46,292 nucleotides of DNA from positions 17,296 to 63,587 of the forward strand of contig NZ_AKJZ01000050.1 in assembly GCF_000282055.1 (NCBI RefSeq), in the 5' to 3' direction. A program made the position numbers and the translations under genes. Positions 1 through 8,764 of this stretch are shown here, piece after piece; the stretch's first letter is position 1; each line of letters begins with the position of its first letter. The notes under the pieces were generated by a model. That model was not told the origin of the DNA. It did no database searches and was given only the letters and a program-made list of their open reading frames with translations. Origin of the DNA: Flavobacterium sp. CF136 (GTDB lineage Bacteria > Bacteroidota > Bacteroidia > Flavobacteriales > Flavobacteriaceae).

Positions 1-16
1 TAGGATTAAAAAGGGC

Positions 17-41
17 TTCGACTCCGCTCAGCCTGACACCT
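17..41. repeat. possible intergenic repeat fragment
   Basis: The stretch upstream of the first gene contains the GC-richer core CTTCGACTCCGCTCAGC, which stands out in very AT-rich surroundings. From memory, segments of this kind are dispersed between genes in Flavobacterium genomes. The window shows only one copy and it is cut off from its left context, so its boundaries and function cannot be determined. Confidence 0.3.
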
Positions 42-81
42 CTTTTGAATTACATATAACGAGTAAAATAAATAATCAAAT

Positions 82-771
82 ATGAACTTATCTGAACATT
101 ATAATGAGCTTTTCAAAAAATCTTCCAAAGCTATTTTGTCTGAAGATTATACTTTAGACACTAAAATTAATAATCCTTCAGATAAACGTTTCGGAATTAC
201 TTTACTTATCCGGCCAAGTCAGGAAATAAAAGCCAACATTCAGCTGTTTATTAATGAATTAAAAAAAGTTGATCCTGACCAATATTACTATCCGGCTTCT
301 GATATCCATATTACTGTTATGTCCATTATTTCGTGCTACGAAGGCTTTACTTTAGATAAAATTTCTTCCTCTGATTATATCGAAATTGTTGAAAAAAGTT
401 TAGTCGATGTAAATAAAATTCAAATTGACTTTCAGGGTGTGACTGCATCGCCTTCCGCTGTAATGCTTCAGGGATTTCCTGTTGATGATGCTTTGGATAC
501 TTTGCGTAATAAATTACGTGAAGGCTTTAAAAATACTACTTTAGAACAAAGTATTGATAGTCGATACAGTATTGCCACAGCTCACATGACAGTAATGCGT
601 TTTAAACAAAAATTGGAGAATCCCGAGAAATTAATTCAGGTTATTGAAAAATTCCGAAACCATAATTTTGGAAAATTTACAGTTGATAAAATTGAATTAG
701 TATTTAACGATTGGTATCAACGTGAAAAAAACACTAGAAATTTATGTGATTTATATTTGAAGTATTTTTAA
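82..771 (+). CDS. 2H phosphoesterase superfamily protein (2'-5' RNA ligase-like)
   Basis: This 229-residue protein carries the two HxT signatures of the 2H phosphoesterase fold: H76-I-T78 in a DIHITVMS context and H168-M-T170 in AHMTVMRF. In the family the two His-x-Thr pairs form the active site for RNA 2',3'-cyclic phosphate or 2'-5' linkage chemistry. The length and the ~90-residue spacing between motifs fit a single-domain member. No signal peptide is visible, so it should be cytoplasmic. Its stop lies only 12 bases from the convergent antiporter gene. Substrate is unknown; the family call is solid, the specific RNA ligase label is not. Confidence 0.8.
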   Translation: MNLSEHYNELFKKSSKAILSEDYTLDTKINNPSDKRFGITLLIRPSQEIKANIQLFINELKKVDPDQYYYPASDIHITVMSIISCYEGFTLDKISSSDYIEIVEKSLVDVNKIQIDFQGVTASPSAVMLQGFPVDDALDTLRNKLREGFKNTTLEQSIDSRYSIATAHMTVMRFKQKLENPEKLIQVIEKFRNHNFGKFTVDKIELVFNDWYQREKNTRNLCDLYLKYF

Positions 772-783
772 ATATAAAGACTA

Positions 784-2931
784 TTACCCTTTCTTCAAAA
801 TATTCCCCAAACCTTTACTAATTTGTTCGATTGCTTCGATACCTTTTGTCAATGGTGTTGCAGTAAAATCCTCATAAGCATCCATTGCACTCTCTTTTCG
901 GTCATCTTGCGGATATACGAGAATTATATTGTTATCATTAAACGATTTTTCGAATTTTTGAGGTAATTTATCAAAAATAGACTTATAGGAAACAGAGCCT
1001 TTTCGGGATAAGTTAAACACAATTAAATCAGTCGGTTTAATTTCATCTGAAATTGCCTCGAAATCTTCCCAATCCAAAATGCTTTTGAATCCAAATTTTG
1101 CATTCAGTCTCAAATTACTGGCAATTTGCTGAATCGCCTGATGTGTTTTGTACTCAGCATAAATCACTATCGGAATACTCAATTCCTGCGACAATCGACT
1201 GATTTTCTGCATTAAAAGATGAAATCCAATACCTCTTTCTGAAAAAGGCGGGCAGATAAAAACCAATCTGTTCTCTTCTATAAAAGTTTTTTGGAATCGG
1301 CAAATAAATAAACTTTTATCTACATTATTGATGATTGAATCTACATTTTCTCCAAAAATTTTATCCAGGAATCCCGTTTTTCTCGGCCATCCGACAATAA
1401 CAATATCCGACATAATTTCTTTAGAAGTTCTCGCAATCCCACTTGCAGGATTATGATCGATTCTGGCAATCGTATTAATTTTTACTTCCGAAGCTGAACC
1501 CTGAATCACAAATTTATCAACTGCTTTTCGGTACTTCAAAATATTAATTTCAGCCTGATCATTATTAGGAACAATCGTTAATAAAGTTACCGGATTTGAT
1601 GATTTCTTATCTTTTATCAAAAGTGCAAAATCTAATAAACTGGATGTTGCTGAAGTTTTTGCTAACGGAATTAAAATATGTTCATCTAAAATCTGATCCT
1701 TGTTTTCATCATTTGATAAAATTTCTTCTTCGCAAATAGCAATTTTTTTAGCTGCTTTTTCAGTTGCAAAAGAAGCTACGATACAGGTTATTAATATTAA
1801 GATAATGGTTCCGTTTAAGATATTTTCATCTAAAATTTTAGCTTTAAAACCAACCAAAATTACTGCCAGTGTTGCTGCAGCGTGTGCACTGCTTAATCCA
1901 AAAATAAGCTGTCTTTCGGTTTTTGTATACTTAAACACGATTTGGGTAAAAAACGCTGCAATCCATTTTCCAAAAATAGCGACAACACTCAATGTTCCAG
2001 CCACAATTATAGCAGTTGGACCGCTTAGGATCACACTGACATCTACTAACATTCCAACCGAAATTAAAAAGAAAGGAATAAACAATGAGTTCCCAATAAA
2101 CTCAATCCTGTTCATTAATGCCGATGAATGCGGAATCAACGGATTTAATGCCAAACCGGCAACGAAAGCTCCAATAATAGGCTCTACTCCTGCTACTTCG
2201 GCTAAAAAAGCAGCAAAAAATACTACCGATAAAACAAAAATATAATGAGCGTGTTTTTCGCTTTCCAGTTTTTTAAAGAACCATTTTGCAATTCTTGGAA
2301 TCACCAAAAACATAATTGCAGAAAAAATGGCCAGCGAAACACCTAATTTAATCCAAAACGCCTGATTTAAATTCCCCTGACTGCTTCCCATTATAACAGC
2401 CAAAATAATCAAAACAGCAGTGTCAGTCAGGATTGTTCCCCCGACAGTTATGGCAACAGCCTGATTTTTTGCGATTCCAAGTTTACTGACAATCGGATAA
2501 GCAACCAAAGTATGTGTAGCAAACATACTTGCAGTTAAAAAACTGGCATTAAAATCATATTGCAATAAATAATAACAAACCGGAAAACCTATGCAAAGTG
2601 GAAAAATAAAGGTGAAAAATCCAAATAATAAACTTTTATTCCTGTTAGCCTTAAACTCATTCATGTCGAGTTCTAAACCGGCAATAAACATAATATAAAG
2701 AAGACCAATAGTGGAGAATAATTCTACTGCTGAATTTTTTTCTAATATATTCAGCCCATGAGGGCCAATGATTACACCAGAAATTATCAATCCGATAATA
2801 CCCGGAATATTTATTTTTTTAAGTAAAATTGGAGACAGTAAAATAATAAAAAGTATCAAAGAGAAAATCAATACCGGATTATGGAGGGGTAATTCAAATT
2901 CGTGAAATAAGTGTTTAAAAAATTCAATCAT
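784..2931 (-). CDS. CPA2-family cation:proton antiporter with C-terminal cytoplasmic USP-like region
   Basis: The first ~390 of 715 residues form about a dozen hydrophobic segments typical of Kef/CPA2 sodium or potassium/proton antiporters, including the early glycine-rich stretch (PGIIGLIISGVIIGPHGLN) and the conserved GxxLTDTAV and EPIIGAFVAG segments. Residues ~415-710 are soluble and contain two alternating beta/alpha units starting HILIPLAKTSATSS and RLVFICPPFSERG, resembling tandem universal-stress-protein domains rather than the TrkA-N/RCK domain of KefB/C. It is expected in the inner membrane, exchanging monovalent cations for protons. The gene stands alone and ends almost head-on with the upstream phosphoesterase gene. 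The ion cannot be told from sequence. Confidence 0.85.
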   Translation of the reverse strand: MIEFFKHLFHEFELPLHNPVLIFSLILFIILLSPILLKKINIPGIIGLIISGVIIGPHGLNILEKNSAVELFSTIGLLYIMFIAGLELDMNEFKANRNKSLLFGFFTFIFPLCIGFPVCYYLLQYDFNASFLTASMFATHTLVAYPIVSKLGIAKNQAVAITVGGTILTDTAVLIILAVIMGSSQGNLNQAFWIKLGVSLAIFSAIMFLVIPRIAKWFFKKLESEKHAHYIFVLSVVFFAAFLAEVAGVEPIIGAFVAGLALNPLIPHSSALMNRIEFIGNSLFIPFFLISVGMLVDVSVILSGPTAIIVAGTLSVVAIFGKWIAAFFTQIVFKYTKTERQLIFGLSSAHAAATLAVILVGFKAKILDENILNGTIILILITCIVASFATEKAAKKIAICEEEILSNDENKDQILDEHILIPLAKTSATSSLLDFALLIKDKKSSNPVTLLTIVPNNDQAEINILKYRKAVDKFVIQGSASEVKINTIARIDHNPASGIARTSKEIMSDIVIVGWPRKTGFLDKIFGENVDSIINNVDKSLFICRFQKTFIEENRLVFICPPFSERGIGFHLLMQKISRLSQELSIPIVIYAEYKTHQAIQQIASNLRLNAKFGFKSILDWEDFEAISDEIKPTDLIVFNLSRKGSVSYKSIFDKLPQKFEKSFNDNNIILVYPQDDRKESAMDAYEDFTATPLTKGIEAIEQISKGLGNILKKG

Positions 2932-3250
2932 AGTGTAATTTTATAATCTTAACAGTATTATAATTTTCGAAAAGAAAGTTTCTAAATTAAAGACTCTCAG
3001 TATTAAATTACACGGAGCATTTTGTTTTTAAGTCTTAAAATCGATTTTCTTCAAATTTTTGCTTCTTTACAAAAATACCTAAAAAAACCACGAACTTTTT
3101 ACGAAACACCTATATTAAGCAATAAAATTTATTTCATTGCTTAATTACTAAAATTTAATATATTTTTTAACAAAAACGCAATATTAACAATTCAGATTTT
3201 AAATTCATTGCATTATTCAATTATCTTTGTGATACTAAATTATTAAAAAA
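2932..3250. promoter_or_regulatory. divergent intergenic region with promoter-like sites
   Basis: This 319 bp gap separates the divergent antiporter and serine dehydratase genes and holds no credible ORF. A Bacteroidota-type -7 box TATCTTTG lies at 3222-3229, 21 bases before the sdaA start, with a TTTT tract about 20 bases upstream in place of the usual TTTG. On the minus strand TATTTTTG at 3070-3077 could serve the antiporter with a leader of about 130 bases. No operator or riboswitch was recognised. Confidence 0.45.
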
Positions 3251-4678
3251 ATGGAAGAATGTATATCGGTTTTTGATATGCTTAAAATTGGTGTCGGTCC
3301 TTCAAGTTCACACACACTTGGTCCGTGGCGCGCAGCAGAACGTTTTTTAGAAGAGTTAAGAAACCAATCAATTTTAGAGCAGGTAATTCGGGTAAAAATC
3401 GATTTATACGGTTCACTTTCACTAACCGGAAAAGGGCACGCAACCGATCTTGCAATTATGTTAGGGTTAAGCGGCCAGAATCCGGAATATATTCCAGTAG
3501 AAAATATAGCAGGAATCATCAAGGTTATCGAAACTTCAAATGAAATTATTTTGGGAAACCAAATTGCGGTGCCATTTTATTTTCTTCAGGATATTGTTTT
3601 TAATAAAGAGTTCCTTCCTTTTCATGCAAATGGCTTAAAATTTACTGCCTATAAAACCGATAATACTGAATATGAATCTACTTTTTATTCAATCGGAGGT
3701 GGTTTTGTGGTTAAAGAAGAACGTACCAATGCAAAAATAAAAGAGGAAATAAAATGCGCTTTTCCGTTTCCTGTTCAAAATGCTGTTGAACTATTAAATT
3801 ATACCATTTCAGAAAATAAGTCAATTTCGGAAATTGTTTATGAAAACGAAAAATCAATGCGCCCTGAAGCCAAAATTCATTCGGAATTAATGCGCATCTG
3901 GCATACAATGCTTGAATGTATGTATATTGGCTGCCATTCCGAAGGAATTCTTCCCGGCGGATTAAATGTTCGCAGACGGGCTTTTGATATGCATCAGAAT
4001 CTAATTGGTTTATCTAATTATTCCGATCCGCAATCCTGGCTGGAAGAAATCAGAAAAACTGAGGTGAAATTTCGCCAAATCTTAAAATGGGTAAGCTGTT
4101 TTGCACTTGCCGTGAATGAAGTAAACGCATCTTTAGGCCGCGTAGTTACAGCACCTACAAACGGAAGTGCCGGTGTAATTCCGGCAGTATTGATGTATTA
4201 TTTGGTAATTGAAAATCATAATGCCGGCGAAAAAGAAATCAAACAATTTTTGATGGTTGCCGGTGAAATTGGAAGTATTTTCAAAAAAGGATCTACAATT
4301 TCAGCTGCAATGGGTGGCTGCCAGGCCGAGATTGGTGTTTCTTCATCAATGGCTGCAGCAGCTCTTTGTGAATTAATGGGCGGAACTCCTGCACAGGTTT
4401 TAATGGCTGCCGAAATCGCTATGGAACATCATTTGGGCCTAACTTGTGACCCAATTGGCGGTTTAGTTCAGATTCCGTGTATCGAAAGAAATACTATGGG
4501 AGCCATAAAAGCGATAAATGCTGCCGAATTAGCTTTAGAAACTGACTCGAAAAATGCAAAAGTACCATTGGATAAAGTAATCGATACCATGTGGCAAACG
4601 GCAAAAGATATGAATTCCAAATATAAAGAAACCTCTGAAGGAGGTTTAGCAATTGCCGTAAATATGGCGGATTGTTAG
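3251..4678 (+). CDS. sdaA: L-serine ammonia-lyase (iron-sulfur type, single chain)
   Basis: This 475-residue enzyme deaminates L-serine to pyruvate and ammonia using a 4Fe-4S cluster. The start carries the beta-domain signature [20 protein letters not shown]. The alpha domain follows, with [18 protein letters not shown] and the three cluster-region cysteines C357 (MGGCQAEIG), C399 (LTCDPIGG) and C410 (IPCIERN). Both domains are fused in one chain, as in E. coli SdaA, and the length is typical. The ATG at 3251 begins directly at the conserved N-terminus and follows a good -7 box. It lies just upstream of panB; the two may be co-transcribed. Cytoplasmic. Confidence 0.95.
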   Translation: MEECISVFDMLKIGVGPSSSHTLGPWRAAERFLEELRNQSILEQVIRVKIDLYGSLSLTGKGHATDLAIMLGLSGQNPEYIPVENIAGIIKVIETSNEIILGNQIAVPFYFLQDIVFNKEFLPFHANGLKFTAYKTDNTEYESTFYSIGGGFVVKEERTNAKIKEEIKCAFPFPVQNAVELLNYTISENKSISEIVYENEKSMRPEAKIHSELMRIWHTMLECMYIGCHSEGILPGGLNVRRRAFDMHQNLIGLSNYSDPQSWLEEIRKTEVKFRQILKWVSCFALAVNEVNASLGRVVTAPTNGSAGVIPAVLMYYLVIENHNAGEKEIKQFLMVAGEIGSIFKKGSTISAAMGGCQAEIGVSSSMAAAALCELMGGTPAQVLMAAEIAMEHHLGLTCDPIGGLVQIPCIERNTMGAIKAINAAELALETDSKNAKVPLDKVIDTMWQTAKDMNSKYKETSEGGLAIAVNMADC

Positions 4679-4766
4679 CATAATATTGCTTAATTTTGCA
4701 AAAAAAATCGTTTTAAAGAAAATCACCTTTAAAAACTATTCAAAAAAACTAAAAAAATCAGGTATA

Positions 4767-5585
4767 ATGTCAGTTGCGAAAAAAGATTATAAAAGAATCA
4801 CTACCAAATCGTTAATCGAAATGAAAAACCATGGAGAAAAGATCTCTATGCTAACCGCTTACGATTATACTATGGCCAAAATTGTAGATACAGCCGGAAT
4901 CGATGTGATTTTAGTGGGCGATTCTGCATCAAATGTCATGGCAGGCCATGAAACGACATTACCAATTACTTTAGATCAGATGATTTATCATGCATCATCT
5001 GTAGTCCGTGCCATCGAAAGAGCTTTGGTAGTGGTTGATTTGCCTTTTGGAAGTTACCAGTCAGATCCGAAAGAAGCTTTACGTTCTGCTATCAGAATCA
5101 TGAAAGAAAGCGGTGGTCACGCAGTAAAACTTGAAGGCGGAAAAGAAATTAAAGAATCCATCAAAAAAATATTAAACGCAGGAATCCCGGTAATGGGACA
5201 TTTGGGTTTAACTCCACAATCCATTTATAAATTTGGGACTTACAGCGTTCGTGCCAAAGAAGAAGAAGAAGCAGAAAAACTGATGGCAGATGCTAAAATG
5301 CTCGAAAAAATTGGTTGTTTCGGAGTGGTTTTAGAAAAAATACCTGCTGATTTAGCCGAGAAAGTGGCTAAAAGTATTTCGATTCCCGTAATTGGAATCG
5401 GAGCCGGAGGAAATGTTGACGGTCAGGTTTTGGTTATTCATGACATGCTTGGAATGAACAATGAATTCAGTCCTCGTTTTTTACGCCGTTATCTAAATTT
5501 ATATCAGGAAATGACAACGGCTATCAGTCAATATGTTACTGATGTAAAATCGAGTGATTTTCCGAATGAGAAAGAGCAATATTAA
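4767..5585 (+). CDS. panB: 3-methyl-2-oxobutanoate hydroxymethyltransferase
   Basis: PanB transfers a hydroxymethyl group from 5,10-methylenetetrahydrofolate to alpha-ketoisovalerate, the first committed step of pantothenate (and so CoA) synthesis. The sequence has the hallmark blocks [61 protein letters not shown] and [10 protein letters not shown]...[11 protein letters not shown] in family order. The frame is open to an ATG at 4686, but the extra 27 residues are lysine-rich and unlike the family; the ATG at 4767 ([16 protein letters not shown]) gives a normal ~272-residue enzyme, so I chose it. It follows sdaA by about 90 bases. Cytoplasmic. Confidence 0.93.
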   Translation: MSVAKKDYKRITTKSLIEMKNHGEKISMLTAYDYTMAKIVDTAGIDVILVGDSASNVMAGHETTLPITLDQMIYHASSVVRAIERALVVVDLPFGSYQSDPKEALRSAIRIMKESGGHAVKLEGGKEIKESIKKILNAGIPVMGHLGLTPQSIYKFGTYSVRAKEEEEAEKLMADAKMLEKIGCFGVVLEKIPADLAEKVAKSISIPVIGIGAGGNVDGQVLVIHDMLGMNNEFSPRFLRRYLNLYQEMTTAISQYVTDVKSSDFPNEKEQY

Positions 5586-5700
5586 TTTTTTTTAAAAGGT
5601 TCTAAGGCTCTAAGCTGCAAAGGTTCAAAGGTTTTTGAAAAACAAATCCGTTAAAAAAACTTTTACAAATTCCTGAGAACTTAAATTTTAGCAAGTCTAA

Positions 5701-6390
5701 ATGAAAATCGTTTCCAATAAAAATAATCTCCAGATTCTGCACGAAGACAACCATATTATTGTGGTAAACAAACGTGTGGGCGATATTGTTCAAGGTGACA
5801 AGACCGGCGACAAGCCTTTGTCTGAAATTGTAAAAGAATATATCAAAGATAAATATAATAAACCCGGTGAAGTTTTTCTGGGTGTAATTCATCGTTTAGA
5901 CAGACCTACGACGGGAATTGTTGTTTTTGCCAGAACAAGTAAAGCATTATCACGAATGAACGAAATGTTCAGTAATCGTGAAACTCAAAAAACATATTGG
6001 GCAGTTGTTAAAAATAAACCTCAGGAAACAACTGCCAAATTGGTTCATTATTTAAAAAGAAATGAGAAAAACAACACTTCAAAAGCACATTTAAAAGAAG
6101 TTCCTGACAGTAAAATTGCCAGTTTAGATTATACTGTTTTCAAAGAGCTTCAAAACTATGTAGCGCTTGAAATCAATTTACATACAGGCCGTCATCATCA
6201 AATTCGTGCACAATTATCGGCCATTGGATCTCCTATAAAAGGTGATTTGAAATATGGTTTTGACAGAAGTAATCCTGACGGAGGCATTCATCTGCATGCC
6301 AGGAAATTAATTTTCACTCATCCTGTTTCTAAAGAAATCATCACTCTGACAGCACCAACGCCGGATGAAACCATTTGGAATGCTTTATGA
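5701..6390 (+). CDS. RluA-family RNA pseudouridine synthase
   Basis: This 229-residue protein shows the catalytic-loop signature HRLDRPTTG (the aspartate is the nucleophile), preceded by LHEDNHIIVVNKRVGDIVQ and followed by TGRHHQIRAQLSAIGSPIKGD, all standard for the RluA branch that isomerises uridine in rRNA or tRNA. It lacks an N-terminal S4 domain, so it is the short RluA/TruC-like form. The substrate position cannot be predicted. The gene follows panB after a 115 bp gap containing tandem AAAGGTTC-like direct repeats (5596-5636) and may be read through from it. Cytoplasmic. Confidence 0.88.
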   Translation: MKIVSNKNNLQILHEDNHIIVVNKRVGDIVQGDKTGDKPLSEIVKEYIKDKYNKPGEVFLGVIHRLDRPTTGIVVFARTSKALSRMNEMFSNRETQKTYWAVVKNKPQETTAKLVHYLKRNEKNNTSKAHLKEVPDSKIASLDYTVFKELQNYVALEINLHTGRHHQIRAQLSAIGSPIKGDLKYGFDRSNPDGGIHLHARKLIFTHPVSKEIITLTAPTPDETIWNAL

Positions 6391-6466
6391 TTTTTATGAT
6401 TTAATTGTTAGATATTCAATTTATATCAATTAACTTGCATAGTCAAAAATTTAAGCTGGAAGTAAA

Positions 6467-7795
6467 ATGGACTATAAAAATGACATAAAATACCGAAAAG
6501 AAACGCTTAAAAAATTACTCTTTAACATTCAGAAATACGAGGATTTAATCATTAAGGCGTTATATGACGATTTTAAAAAACCAGCGTTTGAAGCCGTTTT
6601 AACAGAAACTAATTATGTTATTTCAGAACTAAAAAACACTATTAAAAACATTAGCAAATGGGCAAGACCCGAACGTGTTTTTCCATCAATATTAAATTTT
6701 CCTTCTACAGATTACATCTACAAAGAACCTTACGGAAATGTTTTGATAATTGCTCCCTGGAACTACCCATTTCAATTGGCTTTATGCCCATTGATTTCAG
6801 CCGTTTCAGCAGGAAATAAAGTCGTTTTAAAACCATCAGAGCTTACTCCGAATACCTCAACAATTATTGCTAAAATCATCGAAAAATCATTTCACATCAA
6901 CCATGTTGAAGTTATTCAGGGCGGTATTGAAGTTTCGGATAAATTGCTGGCAAAACGCTGGGATTATATTTTCTTTACAGGAAGTGTTACAGTTGGAAAA
7001 ATAATAGCCAAGGCGGCAGCAGAAAACTTAACGCCAATAACCTTAGAATTAGGAGGTAAAAACCCCTGCATTATTGATGAAACTGCCGATTTAAAACTGG
7101 CTGCAAAACGTATTGTCTGGGGAAAATTCATCAATGCCGGACAAACCTGCATAGCTCCTGATTATATTTTGATTCAAAAAAGCATGAAAATAAATTTCAT
7201 TACTTTTTTGATTGAAGAAATCGTACAGGCGTATGGTAAAAAACCTGAAAAATCTCCAGATTATGCACGTATTATCAATACTAAAAACTGGTTGCGCCTA
7301 ATGAGTATGATTGAGCCCGAAAAAGTGATTTTTGGGGGAGAATCCAATGCTAATGAATTTTATATTGCACCTACTCTTGTTGAAGAACCGGGATTGGAAA
7401 GCCCGGTAATGCAGGAAGAAATCTTTGGGCCCATTTTACCTGTTTTGATCTATGAATCCGAGAGTGACATTGACAAAGTAATAAGCAAATATGAAAAACC
7501 TCTGGCCTTTTATATTTTTAGTGAAAACGATTCGTTTACTAAAAAAATGATTTTAAAATATTCCTTTGGAGGTGGTTGTATTAACGATACCCTTATTCAT
7601 TTTTCGAATAAAAGATTACCGTTTGGCGGTGTTGGTCACAGTGGAATTGGTGCTTACCATGGAAAATTAAGTTTTGATATTTTCTCACATCATAAAGCAG
7701 TTGTCAAAAAAGCAAACTGGCTTGACCTGCCTATGCGTTATGCTCCTTATAAAGATAAATTAAAATCTATTAAAAGATTGTTAGACTGGATGTAA
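6467..7795 (+). CDS. aldehyde dehydrogenase family protein (class 3-like)
   Basis: A 442-residue NAD(P)-dependent aldehyde dehydrogenase. Visible are APWNYPFQLALCPLISAVSAGN, the coenzyme-binding FFTGSVTVGK, the general-base glutamate E194 in LELGGKNP, and the catalytic cysteine C228 in NAGQTCIAPDY. Length, the shortened N-terminus (only ~90 residues before the APWN motif) and the hydrophobic C-terminal tail resemble class 3/coniferyl-type enzymes acting on medium-chain or aromatic aldehydes. The in-frame ATG at 6467 gives the expected start. It appears to be monocistronic. The physiological aldehyde is unknown. Confidence 0.9.
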   Translation: MDYKNDIKYRKETLKKLLFNIQKYEDLIIKALYDDFKKPAFEAVLTETNYVISELKNTIKNISKWARPERVFPSILNFPSTDYIYKEPYGNVLIIAPWNYPFQLALCPLISAVSAGNKVVLKPSELTPNTSTIIAKIIEKSFHINHVEVIQGGIEVSDKLLAKRWDYIFFTGSVTVGKIIAKAAAENLTPITLELGGKNPCIIDETADLKLAAKRIVWGKFINAGQTCIAPDYILIQKSMKINFITFLIEEIVQAYGKKPEKSPDYARIINTKNWLRLMSMIEPEKVIFGGESNANEFYIAPTLVEEPGLESPVMQEEIFGPILPVLIYESESDIDKVISKYEKPLAFYIFSENDSFTKKMILKYSFGGGCINDTLIHFSNKRLPFGGVGHSGIGAYHGKLSFDIFSHHKAVVKKANWLDLPMRYAPYKDKLKSIKRLLDWM

Positions 7796-7827
7796 ACAAC
7801 ATACTATTTCATAGATTATGAAGTGAA

Positions 7828-7856
7828 ATTGATTAAAAATATTATATTTACGTTTG
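7828..7856 (+). promoter_or_regulatory. predicted promoter
   Basis: TACGTTTG at 7849-7856 matches the Bacteroidota -7 consensus TAnnTTTG. An ATTG at 7828-7831, 17 bases upstream, may stand for the -33 TTTG. The site is 44 bases before the membrane-protein ATG at 7901. The prediction rests on sequence match only. Confidence 0.45.
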
Positions 7857-7900
7857 AATATTTAACTTAAAAATAAGAGTATAAAACAATTCTACTAAAT

Positions 7901-8692
7901 ATGAAATCTACACTTAATCAAATCGAAGACATAAAAAATAATGGTTACTCCTTAGATTTTTCAAATGTTTTTAATCACGCTTTCGAAAATTACAAAAAAA
8001 TCGCCCTTTATGCCGGACTCATTTTATTGATTATCTCCATAATTTGCTCTTTTCTTGGAGGTGGAATATTAGTTAGTCTGTATGGTGTTAATCATTTCAA
8101 CAAAGAGTTTTTTGAATCATTACAGAATCAACAGCCCGAGCAAACGACTTTTATGATTTACATGCTGGTTGTAGTTGTTCTAACTGCTATTTTCAGCCCT
8201 TTCACTGCTGGTTTTTTAAAAATGGCTGATTGTGCCGACAAAGATGAAACCTTTAATTTTTCTACCGTTTTTACCTATTACAAATCGCCTTACTTCTCCC
8301 GAATATTTATAGCAACATTATTAATCGGTTTTTTAAGTGCATTTATTTCTATTGGATTTAATCTAATTGGAGTTACCGTAATTGATACTTTGCTTTCATT
8401 GGCAATTTCGTTATTTACTTCACTAACCATTCCATTAATTATTTTCGGAAATTTAAATGTAACTGATGCTATAAAATCGAGTATCATCATAGTGGGCAAA
8501 CAACCACTTATTCTGGCTCTGTTATTTATTGTGGCAGGGATAGCTTCAGTAGTCGGTTTTATCGGTTGCTGTATTGGTGTTGTATTTACAATTCCCATAA
8601 CATATTCTGTAAAATATGCAATATACAGCGCTATTCTAAATATTGAAAATGAAGACTCAATTGAATCAATTGGTCAGTCAGATTCAGAATAA
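7901..8692 (+). CDS. multi-spanning inner-membrane protein of unknown function
   Basis: I do not recognise a functional family with confidence. The 263-residue protein has a short polar N-terminus (to ~residue 35), then about five to six hydrophobic segments near residues 37-62, 85-110, 130-155, 160-185 and 200-235, and an acidic C-terminal tail (NEDSIESIGQSDSE). The architecture, with glycine-rich helices ending IGCCIGVVFTIPITYSVKYAIYS, recalls the small membrane proteins related to the glycerophosphodiester phosphodiesterase membrane domain, which are often called hypothetical. It has its own -7 box and sits 72 bases ahead of the hybrid kinase gene, with which it may be co-transcribed. Confidence 0.6.
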   Translation: MKSTLNQIEDIKNNGYSLDFSNVFNHAFENYKKIALYAGLILLIISIICSFLGGGILVSLYGVNHFNKEFFESLQNQQPEQTTFMIYMLVVVVLTAIFSPFTAGFLKMADCADKDETFNFSTVFTYYKSPYFSRIFIATLLIGFLSAFISIGFNLIGVTVIDTLLSLAISLFTSLTIPLIIFGNLNVTDAIKSSIIIVGKQPLILALLFIVAGIASVVGFIGCCIGVVFTIPITYSVKYAIYSAILNIENEDSIESIGQSDSE

Positions 8693-8764
8693 AATCCCCT
8701 AAATCAATTTATTCCCTCAGAAGAATAATAAAAGGATTAATAAACCAACATACACTCAAATTCT

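Noticed and set aside
1700..2245. 181-codon open frame on the plus strand inside the antiporter gene
   Set aside because: It is antisense to a clear CPA2 antiporter, has no start context and no recognisable product; it arises from low-complexity codons.
3235..3522. 95-codon minus-strand frame at the start of sdaA
   Set aside because: Lies wholly antisense to the conserved serine dehydratase N-terminus.
4686..4766. Extended N-terminus of PanB
   Set aside because: The extra 27 residues are lysine-rich, unlike the family, and the ATG at 4767 gives a normal start.
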